Below are positions 34,635 to 43,918 of a stretch of 64,000 nucleotides of DNA, piece by piece (within the stretch, counting starts at the first letter, position 1; the number at the start of each line of letters is the position of its first letter). The notes under the pieces were generated by a model. It ran no database searches. It saw nothing but the letters and a program-made list of their open reading frames with translations, and was not told where the DNA came from. The DNA is taken from the NCBI GenBank assembly GCA_963702235.1, contig CAVPBZ010000018.1, forward strand, positions 744,001 through 808,000, written 5' to 3'. The position numbers and the translations under genes are program-made. This DNA is from PALSA-505 sp963702235. Lineage in GTDB: Bacteria; Actinomycetota; Actinomycetes; Streptosporangiales; Streptosporangiaceae.

Positions 34635-35634
34635 CACCGTGACCGAGCCGCTGCTGCGCACCGAGGGCCTGACCAGGCATTTCAAGATCGGCAATGCGCT
34701 GTCCCGGCGTACCCTGCACGCGGTCGACGACGTGAGCCTGACCATCGGCTCGCGCGAGATCGTGGCGCTCGCGGGTGAGAGCGGCAGCGGCAAGAGCACC
34801 ATCGCCCGGCTGCTCGCCAAGATCTACCGGCCGACCAGCGGCGAGATCTACTTCCAGGGCAGGCCGGTGTCGTCGATCCGGTCCCGCACGGACCTGCTGC
34901 GGTACCGCGGCGACGTGCCCATGGTCTTCCAGGACCCGTTCAGCTCCATCAACCCCGTGTTCCGCGCCCCGCACGGCCTGCTCCGTGCCCTGAAGCTGCA
35001 CCGGCCCGAGCTGGCCGCCGGGCAGCGGCGCGAGGAGGCGGTGCGGGCGCTGGAGGCGGTCGGGCTGACCCCGGCCACGGAGATCCTGCAGCGGTACCCG
35101 CACGAGCTGAGCGGCGGCCAGCGGCAGCGGCTCGGCTTCGCCCAGGCACTCGCGCTGCGGCCGAAGCTCATCCTGGCCGACGAGCCGGTGTCGATGCTGG
35201 ACGTGTCCATCCGCATCGGCCTGCTCAACCTCATGGCCGGCCTGCGCGACGAGCAGGACGTGTCCGTCCTCTACATCACCCACGACATCGCCAGCGCCCG
35301 TTACGTGGCCGACCGGCTGATCGTGATGTACGCGGGGCAGGTCGCCGAGTCCGGCCCGGTCGAGGACGTGCTCGCCCGGCCGCGGCACCCCTACACCCAG
35401 CTGCTGCTGTCGGCGGTCCCGGATCCGCGGGCGCCGCTGAACATCGGCGCCGAGACCGACCGGGGCGAGCCGCCGCGGGTGATCGACCCGGTGCCCGGCT
35501 GCCGGTTCCGGTGGCGCTGCCCGCTCGCCATCGACGAGTGCCACCGCGTCACTCCCCCGCTGCGGGAGCTGCTCCCCGACCACCAGGCCGCCTGCCACGT
35601 CGCCACGGCCGACACTCTGACGAGGGCATTCTGA
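34627..35634 (+). CDS. DppF-type ABC transporter ATPase
   Basis: 335 residues. Walker A AGESGSGKST, signature LSGGQRQRLGFAQALAL, Walker B LILADEPVSMLD; the C-terminal cysteine cluster is CRFRWRCPLAIDEC. Partner of the preceding ATPase. TTG start at 34627 overlaps the DppD-type stop by 8 bp. Its stop overlaps the ATG of the GH4 gene (TGATG), linking transport and catabolism in one mRNA. Confidence 0.93.
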   Translation: MTDTVTEPLLRTEGLTRHFKIGNALSRRTLHAVDDVSLTIGSREIVALAGESGSGKSTIARLLAKIYRPTSGEIYFQGRPVSSIRSRTDLLRYRGDVPMVFQDPFSSINPVFRAPHGLLRALKLHRPELAAGQRREEAVRALEAVGLTPATEILQRYPHELSGGQRQRLGFAQALALRPKLILADEPVSMLDVSIRIGLLNLMAGLRDEQDVSVLYITHDIASARYVADRLIVMYAGQVAESGPVEDVLARPRHPYTQLLLSAVPDPRAPLNIGAETDRGEPPRVIDPVPGCRFRWRCPLAIDECHRVTPPLRELLPDHQAACHVATADTLTRAF

Positions 35635-36899
35635 TGAAGATAGCGGTGGTCGGCGGCGGCTCGACCTACACGCCGGAGCTCGTCAACGGGATCGCGCGGC
35701 TGGCCGGCGACGTCAGCGTCGAAGAGCTCACGCTGGTCAACCCGGACAAGGGCCGGCTGTCTGTGGTCGGCCCGTTCTCAGCGCGGATCATGCGGGCGCT
35801 CGGCCACCCGGGGCAGGTCCGCTGGACCACCGACATGGACGAGGGCCTCGACGGCGCCGGCGCGGTGCTGCTGCAGCTGCGGGTCGGCGGCCAGGCGGCC
35901 CGGCACCGGGACGAGACCTGGCCGCTGGTGTGCGGCTGCGTCGGGCAGGAAACGACCGGGGCGGGCGGGCTGGCGAAGGCGCTCCGCACGGTCCCCGTGG
36001 TCCTCGATATTGCCGAACGGGCCCGGCGCCGGGCTGACAGCTCGGCCTGGATCATCGACTTCACCAACCCGGTGGGCATCGTCACCCGCGCGCTGCTAGA
36101 CGCCGGCCACCGCGCGGTGGGCCTGTGCAACGTGGCGATCGGGTTCCAGCGCCAGTTCGCCGCGCTGCTCGAGGTGCCGCCGGACCGCGTGCAGCTCGAT
36201 CACGTCGGGCTGAACCACCTGACCTGGGAGCGCAAGGTCCTGGTGGACGGGAAGGACCGGCTGCCCGACCTGCTGGCCACCCACTGCGACGAGATCGCCA
36301 AGCGCACCGGCCTGCCCGCTTCGGTCATGCTCAGCCTCGGCGCGGTGCCGTCGTACTACCTGCGCTACTTCTACGATCACGACGCGGTGGTGCTGGCCGA
36401 GCGGGGCGAGCCGACCCGGGCCGAGCAGGTGGCCGGGATCGAGCAGGAGCTGCTCGGCATGTACGCCGACCCGGCGCTGGACCGCAAGCCGGACCTGCTG
36501 GGCAGCCGCGGCGGCGCCTTCTACTCCGAGGCGGCGGTGGCGCTGCTCGCCTCGCTGGCCGGTGACGGCGGCGACGTCCAGGTGGTCAACGTCCGCAACG
36601 CGGGCACGCTGCCGTTCCTGCCCGGCGAGGCGGTGATCGAGGTGCCGGCCAGGGTCGGCGCCGGCGGCGCGGCACCGCTGCCCGCCGACCCGGTCGAGCC
36701 GCTGCAGCGGGGCCTGATCGCCCACGTCAGCGCCTACGAGGAGCTCGCGGTCGATGCGGCGCTGCGCGGCGGCAGGGACCGGGTGGAAGCGGCCATGCTC
36801 GCGCACCCGCTGATCGGCCAGGCGGACCTGGCGCGGCGGCTGACCAATCTCCTGCTCGCGGCGAACGCCCGCTACCTGCCCTGGGCCAGCGGTGGATGA
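35634..36899 (+). CDS. GH4 family 6-phospho-beta-glucosidase-like enzyme
   Basis: 421 residues. The N-terminal NAD motif is VVGGGSTYTPELVNG. The metal- and substrate-binding motifs are GQETTGAGGLAKALR, DFTNPVGIVTRALL, GLCNVAIG (metal Cys), and VGLNHLTW (metal His). GH4 enzymes use NAD+ and Mn2+ for an oxidation-elimination cleavage, mostly of 6-phosphorylated disaccharides. Here the substrate may be an imported, phosphorylated glucosamine or GlcNAc disaccharide (inference from neighbours). Cytoplasmic. ATG overlaps the ATPase stop. Confidence 0.92.
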   Translation: MKIAVVGGGSTYTPELVNGIARLAGDVSVEELTLVNPDKGRLSVVGPFSARIMRALGHPGQVRWTTDMDEGLDGAGAVLLQLRVGGQAARHRDETWPLVCGCVGQETTGAGGLAKALRTVPVVLDIAERARRRADSSAWIIDFTNPVGIVTRALLDAGHRAVGLCNVAIGFQRQFAALLEVPPDRVQLDHVGLNHLTWERKVLVDGKDRLPDLLATHCDEIAKRTGLPASVMLSLGAVPSYYLRYFYDHDAVVLAERGEPTRAEQVAGIEQELLGMYADPALDRKPDLLGSRGGAFYSEAAVALLASLAGDGGDVQVVNVRNAGTLPFLPGEAVIEVPARVGAGGAAPLPADPVEPLQRGLIAHVSAYEELAVDAALRGGRDRVEAAMLAHPLIGQADLARRLTNLLLAANARYLPWASGG

Positions 36900-37944
36900 C
36901 CGGCGGCCCGCGGTACTCGCCATCGACGGCGGCAACAGCAAGACCGACGTCGCGCTGATCTCCCCGGACGGGTCGCTGCGGGCCAGCGTCCGCGGCCCGG
37001 GCATGGACGCGCAGCGCGACGGGGTGCCGTCCACCGTCGCGATGCTCGCGGGCCTCGTGGCCGCGGCGGCGGCGCGGGCGGGCCGGGACGGCGCCCTCTC
37101 CCCGGCGGGCGGGCCTGTCGCCGGGCACGTGTCCGCGTGCCTGGCCAACGCCGACCTGCCCGAGGAGGAGGAAGAGGTCTGCGCGGCGCTGCACGCGCAG
37201 GGCTGGGGCCGCACCACCTCCGTGGTCAACGACACCTTCGCCGTGCTGCGCGCGGGCCGCCCGGACACCGGGCCGGGCGGCCAGGACGGCCCGGGCCGGC
37301 ACTGGGGGGTGGCCGTCACCTGCGGCGCCGGGATCAACTGCGTAGGGCTCGCTCCGGACGGGCGGTCCACCCGCTATCTCGCGCTGGGGCGCATCAGCGG
37401 CGACTGGGGCGGCGGGTTCGGCCTCAGCAGTGCCGCGCTGTGGTGGGCGATCAGGGCAGAGGACGGCCGCGGTGAGGCGACCGCGCTGCGCGAAGCGGTG
37501 GCCGCCCACTTCGGCGTCCGGACGGTGCGGGAGGTTACCCTCCGCGTGCACAAGGGCGAGATCGCCGGGGACGGGCTGCTGGGCCTCGCGCCCGTGCTGT
37601 TCGCGGCCGCGCACCGCGGCGACCGGGTGGCCCGGAGCCTGGTCAGCAGGCAGGCCGACGAGATCTGCCTGATGATCCTCACCGCCATGCGCCGCCTCGG
37701 CCTGACCGGCCTGGCCACCCCTGTCGTGCTCGGCGGCGGGCTGCTCACGGCGCGGGATCCGCTGCTCAACGGCGGCATCGAGGCCAGGCTCGGTGCGGAA
37801 GCACCGGGCGCGTCCGTGCGCATCATCGACGTGCCGCCGATCGCCGGGGCCGCCCTGCTCGGCCTCGACCAGGCCGGCGCGGACACCCAAGCGCAGGCCC
37901 GGCTGCGCGCCGCCTACGCCCCCGCGGCGCACCTGTCCCGTTGA
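36892..37944 (+). CDS. BadF/BadG-type ATPase, N-acetylglucosamine/glucosamine kinase-like
   Basis: 350 residues of the ASKHA fold: LAIDGGNSKTDVALI as phosphate-1, VVNDTFAVLRAG, VAVTCGAGINCVGLAPDG as phosphate-2, and GDWGGGFGLS, then VVLGGGLL as the adenosine motif. The GG(N/S)SKTD and GDWGGG patterns match the NAGK/GspK-like branch rather than benzoyl-CoA reductase subunits. It would phosphorylate an aminosugar. GTG at 36892 overlaps the GH4 stop. Last gene of the operon. Confidence 0.87.
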   Translation: MDDRRPAVLAIDGGNSKTDVALISPDGSLRASVRGPGMDAQRDGVPSTVAMLAGLVAAAAARAGRDGALSPAGGPVAGHVSACLANADLPEEEEEVCAALHAQGWGRTTSVVNDTFAVLRAGRPDTGPGGQDGPGRHWGVAVTCGAGINCVGLAPDGRSTRYLALGRISGDWGGGFGLSSAALWWAIRAEDGRGEATALREAVAAHFGVRTVREVTLRVHKGEIAGDGLLGLAPVLFAAAHRGDRVARSLVSRQADEICLMILTAMRRLGLTGLATPVVLGGGLLTARDPLLNGGIEARLGAEAPGASVRIIDVPPIAGAALLGLDQAGADTQAQARLRAAYAPAAHLSR

Positions 37945-37950
37945 TCAGCC

Positions 37951-38002
37951 ATGATCATGAAGGCTTTCAGGCGCGGGCACCCGGGCAACTCTTCGTGATC
38001 AT
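37951..38002. repeat. Inverted repeat after the catabolic operon
   Basis: ATGATCATGAAG (37951-37962) and CTTCGTGATCAT (37991-38002) pair with one mismatch around 28 nt. It lies between the BadF kinase stop and the next gene. It may terminate the long operon. Confidence 0.5.
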
Positions 38003-38041
38003 TCTGGTTCAGGTACCCCGGGCTGGCATAAGGTGGCTGGC

Positions 38042-38257
38042 ATGCCGCGATACGAGTACCGGTGCCGCGCGTGCGGCGCCACCTTCGAGCTGACCCGCCC
38101 GATGAGCGAGTCGGCCGACCCCTGCACCTGCCCCGAGGGACACGGCGACACGGTGAAGCTGCTGTCCGCCGTCGCGGTCGGCGGCCGGGCCGCAGCGTCA
38201 GGTCCAGCCGGGGGCGGCGGGGGCGGCTGCTGCGGCGGCGGCTGCGGGTGCGGCTGA
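38042..38257 (+). CDS. FmdB-like zinc ribbon protein
   Basis: 71 residues: MPRYEYRCRACGATFEL and then DPCTCPEGHGDTVKLLSAVA form the small CxxC...C zinc ribbon of FmdB regulatory proteins. The tail is Gly/Cys rich (GGGCCGGGCGCG), a frequent FmdB feature in actinomycetes. ATG at 38042. Function unproven; the family is named for a formamidase/amidase regulator. Confidence 0.85.
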   Translation: MPRYEYRCRACGATFELTRPMSESADPCTCPEGHGDTVKLLSAVAVGGRAAASGPAGGGGGGCCGGGCGCG

Positions 38258-38279
38258 CCGGCGCGGCAGCGGACAGCAC

Positions 38280-39043
38280 ATGTCACTGATCGGCGGGGAA
38301 CGCTTCTACGCGGGCATCCGCGAGTCCACCGCGCGGCTGGCCGGCATCGTCACCGACGAGGACGAGGCCCGCGCCATCCCGACCTGCCCCGACTGGACCC
38401 TCCGGCAGCTGGCCACGCACGTCGGGCGGGCGCAGCGGTGGGCGGCCGAGATCGTGACCCGCCGCTCCCCCGAGTTCATCGCGTTCCGCGACGTCCCGAA
38501 CGGCCGGATCCCGGACGACCCGGCGCAGCGCCCGGACTGGCTGAACGGCGGCGCCACCCTGCTCATCGACTCGGTCCGGGCCGGAGGCGGCGAGCGGGTG
38601 TGGACGCTCACCGGCCTGGGGCCGGCTTGTGGGCGCGCCGGATGGCGCACGAGACGGCCGTCCATCTCGCCGACGCCGAGCTCGCCGTCGGGCGTGAGGT
38701 CCGGATCGCCGCCGACCTGGCCACCGACGGCATCGACGAGTGGCTCGGCTTTGCCGCCGGGGATCCTGGTGATCAGCCGCTGCCGCTGCCCGCGGAGGGG
38801 CAGACCCTGCACGTGCACGTCACCGGCGACGCGCCGGACGGGACCGGGGAGTGGCTGGTCACGCGGACGGCGGAGGGACTGACCGTCGAGCCCGGCCACG
38901 CCAGGGCCGACACCGCCGTGCGCGGGCCGGCCGCGCCGCTGTTCCTCGTGCTGATGCGGCGGCTGCCGCCGGCCAAGGCCGGCGTCGAGGTGCTCGGCGA
39001 CCAGGAGCTGTTCGCCTACTGGCTGGAACACACCCGGTTCTGA
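38280..39043 (+). pseudogene. Maleylpyruvate-isomerase-family (mycothiol-dependent, DinB-like) protein, frameshifted
   Basis: Two frames together encode about 254 residues. The N-terminal DinB-like helix bundle reads IPTCPDWTLRQLATHVGRAQRW (metal His) up to RVWTLTGLGPA. The second half continues in another frame as WARRMAHETAVHLADAELA and ends YWLEHTRF. One base is missing near 38620-38632 (CCGGCTTG). MDMPI-type enzymes use mycothiol, the actinobacterial thiol. Either an indel error or recent decay. It ends 6 bp from a convergent gene. Confidence 0.75.
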
Positions 39044-39049
39044 CGGCGG

Positions 39050-40081
39050 TCAGTTCTCGACCAGCCCGGTGAGCGCCACGGTCAGGTAACCCGCGATCTC
39101 GGCGGGGAGCTCGCCTGGCCCGGACGCGGCCAGCCGGTGCTCGGTCCGCGATCCCATCAGGCCGCGGCCCTCGCTCTGGATCCGCAGCGAGCCGGTGCGG
39201 CTCAGCCTGCCCGGCCCGCGCAGCGTCGCCCGGATCGTCCCGCGCGCGGTCTCGATGCTCGCCTTGCCGGAGCTGACGAGATCGGCCGCTGCCCGTTCGG
39301 CGGATTGAATGACGTACTCCTCGACCCACGAGTGCAGATGGTCGGGTAGGGCGGGAAGCGCCTCCAGCCGTGGTTCGGAGACCAGTTCCTCGATCAGCTC
39401 CGCCGAGCCGCCGACGTAGCTCCAGCCCAGGTCGATTTCCGAGGCCACGCACCAGGCGCGGTCCGCGGGCCACCAGAGGTTGGGCGTCTGGCCCGGCGAT
39501 CCGGCGAAGGCCAGCGCGGCGTCGATCGGGCCGGTGTAGAGCAGGTAGTCACGGCCGGGCAGCTGGACCCGCGGGCCGTACCTGACCTCGGGCGGCACCG
39601 GATCGGGCAGCGGGATGGGCGGCTCGCCGGGCAGCGCGACATACAGCGCCGTGTCCCAGCCCCAGCCGTCCCACATGCAGAACAGGCAGCCGTCCGGCGT
39701 GCTCGTGTGCGGCCTGAGCAGCTCGATGAGCGTCTCCGCGTCGGCCAGATCCAGGCTGCCCCGCTCGGGCCCCTGGCCGTTCCACGGGGCCGGACCGGCG
39801 GGCCGGCCCGGCGGCAGCGCGACCGAGTGGAACTGCGAGTCCGGGTGCAGCCGCACTCCGCTCCAGTCCGCGATCTCCGCCCAGCGGACCGGCCGGGTGC
39901 CCTTGCCCAGCGCGGTGCGGACCGGGTGGAGCACCCGCGCGTAGGCGGGGTACCCCGGGGGGATCACGGAGGCGACCAGGCCCTGCTCGAAGGGGGCGAG
40001 GGCCGCCGCGATCCAGCCGGCCTCCTCGACTGCCGCGCTCCACTGCGTCGCCGCCGGGGCGATTTGCTCCATCTTCGGCAC
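39050..40081 (-). CDS. Hypothetical protein with CxxC-W-rich motif
   Basis: 343 residues, soluble, with no signal peptide. Distinct elements are WIAAALAPFEQGLVASVIPPGYPAYARVLHPV at the start, DGCLFCMWDGWGW in the middle, and LWWPADRAWCVASEIDLGWSYVGGS. This combination recurs in actinomycete hypothetical proteins that I cannot name. The last third (TIRATLRGPGRLSRTGSLRI) looks like a separate beta domain, which may be a fusion. Start at GTG 40081, or ATG 40072. Confidence 0.7.
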   Translation of the reverse strand: MPKMEQIAPAATQWSAAVEEAGWIAAALAPFEQGLVASVIPPGYPAYARVLHPVRTALGKGTRPVRWAEIADWSGVRLHPDSQFHSVALPPGRPAGPAPWNGQGPERGSLDLADAETLIELLRPHTSTPDGCLFCMWDGWGWDTALYVALPGEPPIPLPDPVPPEVRYGPRVQLPGRDYLLYTGPIDAALAFAGSPGQTPNLWWPADRAWCVASEIDLGWSYVGGSAELIEELVSEPRLEALPALPDHLHSWVEEYVIQSAERAAADLVSSGKASIETARGTIRATLRGPGRLSRTGSLRIQSEGRGLMGSRTEHRLAASGPGELPAEIAGYLTVALTGLVEN

Positions 40082-40155
40082 CCTACTGGAAGGGGGGCGG
40101 GCGAAACCGGCGATCGCGGCCCCCCGGCAGGCATTTGCCGCCGATCGGCCGCGCG

Positions 40156-40833
40156 CTAGCCCGTCGGCGGAAGCGGGCGGGTGTCGGCCCCGTCTACGTT
40201 CCAGTGCCGGACCACCGACGGCAGCCAGGACTGGTCCTCGTCGCTGCGGGGTACCAGCGAGAACCGGCTGACCACCCGCTGGCCGCCCTCATGATCGCCG
40301 TAGAGCAGGTCGATGGTCACCGGCAGCCTGGCCTTGACCGCGTCCAGGGCCGGGCCGTACTCCGGGTCGTCGTGGTCACGGAACGCCGCCTGCCAGAACC
40401 CCGTGTCGTTCACCGGGATGTAGAGGTCCCGTGTCTGCATCCGGAATGTCTCGGGCGCCGGCGGCACCTGCGGCCCTGTGAGGCGGGCGGGGTAGAACCG
40501 CCAGCCGTGGATGATGGCCAGGCCGCGGCCCGCGTTGTGCAGCGAGATGGCCAGGTAGACTGTCTCGTGGCCGTCCTCGCCGCGGATCTCGGCGACCGCC
40601 GCCCCGCCCGGCAGCTTGACCCACTGCTCGTCGCCGTACATGATCTTCTGCGCCGGATCGTCGCGCCGCGACTGGACCAGCAGCGGGCGCAGCCCGATCT
40701 GCAGTGACCGCTCCGCCGCCCGCGCCGTCCGGTTCGCCGAGCGGACCGACGAGAACGTGGCCACGGCCAGCACGAGTGTCCCGCCCGCCGTCGCGAGCGA
40801 GGAGATGGTTACCCAGTCCGTCGCCGTTACCAC
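40156..40833 (-). CDS. Membrane-anchored hypothetical protein
   Basis: 225 residues. One N-terminal membrane helix (SSLATAGGTLVLAVATFSSV) is followed by a basic region and a beta-rich cytoplasmic domain with VYLAISLHNAGRGLAIIHGW, a strand pattern seen in many single-helix actinobacterial proteins. No catalytic residues are apparent. GTG at 40833. Confidence 0.65.
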   Translation of the reverse strand: MVTATDWVTISSLATAGGTLVLAVATFSSVRSANRTARAAERSLQIGLRPLLVQSRRDDPAQKIMYGDEQWVKLPGGAAVAEIRGEDGHETVYLAISLHNAGRGLAIIHGWRFYPARLTGPQVPPAPETFRMQTRDLYIPVNDTGFWQAAFRDHDDPEYGPALDAVKARLPVTIDLLYGDHEGGQRVVSRFSLVPRSDEDQSWLPSVVRHWNVDGADTRPLPPTG

Positions 40834-40986
40834 GTCACGAGCCTAGTCAGCCGGCCCGGCCGGCGGTATCCGCGTGGCTCACCGGACTCGTGTGGCTGAC
40901 CTGGCGCAGTTGCCAACCAGAGCGTCACCGCATGAGTACGATTGGACCCTGCCCCTCGGCCCACTCATCCTGATTGCGGATACCGC

Positions 40987-41472
40987 ATGGTTGTGCTGCT
41001 CATCGCTGCCCTGGCCGTCGTCGCGCTGCTGGCCGGCGGCAGCTGGATCGCAAGGTCGCGCGCCCGCCAGCGCCGGCGCCGCGCGCGCCTCAGCGGCGTC
41101 CGCCAGGCGGCCGCCGCCGCCGAGGCGCGCGCGGAGTCAGAACGGCGGCGCGCCGCGATGGAGGCAAGTGACGCGCTCACCTCGGTGATACCGGCCATCA
41201 AGATGCCGTGGCCGACCCAGCCGCCGGGAATCGGGGGGCACGGCGACGGGTACGGGGACTTCCGCAGTGACTACCCCGCGTTCTCGGCGCTGACCCCCTT
41301 CCCCGCCGGGAAGGAGCCGCCGGCTACCCGGCAGCCGGTCACGGGGCGGACGGTCGCGGGCCGGACGGACGAGGGGTGGCAGAGCTCGCGGCCGGTTACC
41401 CGGGCGAGCAGGCCGCGGCGCCTGACCCCGCGGCCGGGCACGCCGCCGGCGCCTGGCCGGACGAGCGGATGA
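40987..41472 (+). CDS. Small single-helix membrane protein, possible C-terminal frameshift
   Basis: 161 residues. An N-terminal helix (VVLLIAALAVVALLAGGSWI) is followed by an Arg-rich region, an Ala/Glu coiled segment and a low-complexity Pro/Arg tail. ATG at 40987. From about 41376 a second frame continues to a stop at 41628-41630 with more ordered composition; one added G in GGGG at 41370-41373 would join them. Function unknown. Confidence 0.55.
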   Translation: MVVLLIAALAVVALLAGGSWIARSRARQRRRRARLSGVRQAAAAAEARAESERRRAAMEASDALTSVIPAIKMPWPTQPPGIGGHGDGYGDFRSDYPAFSALTPFPAGKEPPATRQPVTGRTVAGRTDEGWQSSRPVTRASRPRRLTPRPGTPPAPGRTSG

Positions 41473-41626
41473 CGCCCCCGGCCCGGCCGGGCGAGCACAT
41501 GGTCCCCTCCCCACGGCAGGGCGACCACGGCCAGGCGGCCGACCACCCGCGCCGGCGCGCCGTCCAGGGCAGTCACCGGGGCGGGCACGGGAAACGGCGC
41601 CGCGGTGGAAGCAGCGCGCCGCGGGG

Positions 41627-43075
41627 TTAGCGGGCGCGCACCGGCAGCGCCGGGGGTTCGTCCGGCTGCAGTCTCGCCGCGGTCCTGGCCGCGCTGGCCA
41701 GCGCTCGCCGCCCGGTCGTCATGAGGCCGAGCAGGAACACCGCCGCGCCGCAGCCGGCCAGCGTCCACCAGCCCACGTGGCTCGCCGGAGCGAAACTGGT
41801 CCGCAGCGGCCCGTGAATGCCGGATGTCACGAGCGAGCCGATGACGGCCACGCCCAGCGACTGGCCGATCTGGCGGCTCGACGACGCCACGCCCGCGGCC
41901 ACGCCCGCCTGCGCGACCGGCATGCCGGACACCGCGGCGTTGGTGATCGGGGCGTTCACCAGCCCGAACCCGATCCCGAAGATGACGTAGTCGAGGAACA
42001 GCCACCAGGCGGGGGTGCTGGTGGTCAGCCCGGTCAGCGCGGCGCCGCTGACCGCGATCGCGGCGCCGGCCAGCAGCAGCGGCAGCCGGGCGCCCCTGCT
42101 GCCGACGATCCGGCCGGACAGCGGGCTGAAGATGACCGTCATCACCGCCATCGGCAGCGTGTACAGGCCCGCGTGCAGCGCGGAGAACCCGCGCGCGTCC
42201 TGCAGGTACAGGGTGTTGACGAACAGGAACCCGCCCAGCGCCGCGAACGCGCACACCGCGATCAGCGTCGCGCCGGCGAACGGCACGCTGGAAAAGAACT
42301 GCAGGTTGAGCAGCGGCTCTTTCCGGCGCGGCTCGTACACCAGCAGCGTGACGAGCGCGGCGAGCGCCACCGCGAAGAAAAAGATGATCTTCCCGGAAGT
42401 CCAGCCGGAGCCCGGGCCCTCGATGATCCCGTAGGTCAGCGAGCCGAGGGTGATCATGACCAGCACCTGGCCCACCGGGTCGATCCGGCGGGCCCGCGGC
42501 GCCCGTGACTCCGGCACGAACAGGCCGGTCAGGACCACCGCCGCCAGGCCGATCGGCACGTTCACCCAGAAGATGCCGCGCCAGCCCACCGTCGCCACCA
42601 GCGCGCCGCCCGCCACCGGTCCCAGCGCCATGCTGATGCCGATCACGCCGCCCCAGATGCCGATGGCCCTGGCCCGCTCGGCCCGGTCGCTGAACGTGTT
42701 GGTGATGAGGGACATGGCCACCGGGTTGAGCATCGACCCGCCGACCGCCTGCAGCATCCGGAACGCGATCAGCCAGCCCAGCGACGGGGCCAGGCTGCAC
42801 AGCAGGGACCCGGCCGTGAAGGTCAGCAGCCCGGCCTGGAAGACACGGCGGCGGCCGATCCTGTCGGCGGTCGAGCCTGATGCCATCAGCAGCGAGGCGA
42901 GCACGAGCGTGTAGGCGGCGACCGTCCACTGCAGGCCCGCCACCGACGCGTGCAGGTCACGCCGGATCGAGGGCAGTGCCACGTTGACGATGGTGTTATC
43001 CAGCCCCACGATCAGCAGGCTCATGCAGCAGATGGCGAGGATGAGGTAGCGCCTGCGGCTGCTGGGCTCAGGCAA
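41627..43075 (-). CDS. DHA2-type MFS drug efflux transporter
   Basis: About 482 residues. IVGLDNTIVNVALPSI in helix 1, STADRIGRRRVFQ as motif A, and ISMALGPVAGGALVATVGWRGIFW with motif C are standard DHA2 features. TTG at 43075 follows GAGGTG; GTG at 43102 is an alternative with no ribosome site. The palindrome at 43106-43122 and an AT-rich segment just upstream mark the promoter. Substrate unknown. Confidence 0.87.
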   Translation of the reverse strand: MPEPSSRRRYLILAICCMSLLIVGLDNTIVNVALPSIRRDLHASVAGLQWTVAAYTLVLASLLMASGSTADRIGRRRVFQAGLLTFTAGSLLCSLAPSLGWLIAFRMLQAVGGSMLNPVAMSLITNTFSDRAERARAIGIWGGVIGISMALGPVAGGALVATVGWRGIFWVNVPIGLAAVVLTGLFVPESRAPRARRIDPVGQVLVMITLGSLTYGIIEGPGSGWTSGKIIFFFAVALAALVTLLVYEPRRKEPLLNLQFFSSVPFAGATLIAVCAFAALGGFLFVNTLYLQDARGFSALHAGLYTLPMAVMTVIFSPLSGRIVGSRGARLPLLLAGAAIAVSGAALTGLTTSTPAWWLFLDYVIFGIGFGLVNAPITNAAVSGMPVAQAGVAAGVASSSRQIGQSLGVAVIGSLVTSGIHGPLRTSFAPASHVGWWTLAGCGAAVFLLGLMTTGRRALASAARTAARLQPDEPPALPVRAR

Positions 43076-43105
43076 CGCACACCTCGGCAAACGTCGGGAC
43101 ACTTA

Positions 43106-43122
43106 TTGTTGCTGCGCAACAA
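43106..43122. promoter_or_regulatory. Operator-like palindrome upstream of the MFS gene
   Basis: TTGTTGC-TGC-GCAACAA, perfect 7-bp arms, adjoining the AT-rich AACTAATTAATA. It resembles MarR/TetR sites. The spacer differs from the palindrome at 19138-19163, so the same regulator is not assumed. No regulator gene is adjacent. Confidence 0.6.
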
Positions 43123-43288
43123 CTAATTAATACGCGCACAACCTCTGTCATTTCACGGCCAGGGGGTGAGATCCGTCACCGCGGCCATCCTCGCCGCCGC
43201 AGCCAGCACGGATCGTGCGGGATCGCCTGCGGTAACGTCCGTCACCTGGGTACATTTGTGATTCATAGCAGGACTTAGGACATCAGGC

Positions 43289-43882
43289 ATGCAACCAGCA
43301 CTAGGCACGCAACGCAGTGAACGCCAGCCGGTCGTGTTGCCGTCCGAGGGGGTAGGTGAGCCTAACGGTGGGGGGCGGGTGAGTTACAGGCTGCTCCGGC
43401 TTGAGATTCCGGTCTTCCCGGAGCGCAGGATGTTCCGGATCCATGACGCGGGGATAGACCCGGACGCGCCCGGCGGTCCGCTGCCGCCGGTCGGCGCCCT
43501 GGTCAGCCTCAACCGGGAACAGCTCTGGGTGGGGAGCCTGCAGGAGCACGTCGAGGTCAAGCTCATCCTGGAGGAGTGGCAGGGCGCGCCCACGGCCTGC
43601 GGTGACGGCTGGGACGAGGAAGCCAAGGGCCAGCTCTACGTGCGCGGGCTGCTGTCGGTCGACATGGGCTCGGCCGGCCCGGCCGTCGCCGGGCTGCGGC
43701 TGGCCGGCGGCGTGGGGGACTACTCCGTGCGGGTCTACGCCCGGAACCGAGATGAGGTAGTCCGGCTCTACCACGAGCTGTTCGACCGGCACGGCGATCC
43801 GCTCGGCGATGAGTTCCAGCGCGCCCGGAAGGACCTGGAGTGCCTGGAGCAATACCTGATTCAGCTGTGGCGCCAGTCCTGA
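43289..43882 (+). CDS. Hypothetical protein, unrecognised
   Basis: 197 residues, or 167 if GTG 43379 (SYRLLRLEIPVFPERRMFRI) is used, which follows a G-rich ribosome-site-like stretch. The domain has alternating strands (LVSLNREQLWVGSLQEHVEVKLILEEW, YSVRVYARNRDEVVRLYHELFDRHGD). It resembles small immunity-like or regulatory proteins, but I cannot assign a family. No signal peptide. Confidence 0.6.
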   Translation: MQPALGTQRSERQPVVLPSEGVGEPNGGGRVSYRLLRLEIPVFPERRMFRIHDAGIDPDAPGGPLPPVGALVSLNREQLWVGSLQEHVEVKLILEEWQGAPTACGDGWDEEAKGQLYVRGLLSVDMGSAGPAVAGLRLAGGVGDYSVRVYARNRDEVVRLYHELFDRHGDPLGDEFQRARKDLECLEQYLIQLWRQS

Positions 43883-43918
43883 GCCCGCGCCGTGACAGCT
43901 CGCGGGGATGATCGCCGG

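Noticed and set aside
43106..43122. Assigning this palindrome and the one at 19138 to a single regulator
   Set aside because: Arms share GTTGC/GCAAC but spacer length differs (3 versus 6 bp), so a common regulator is not supported.
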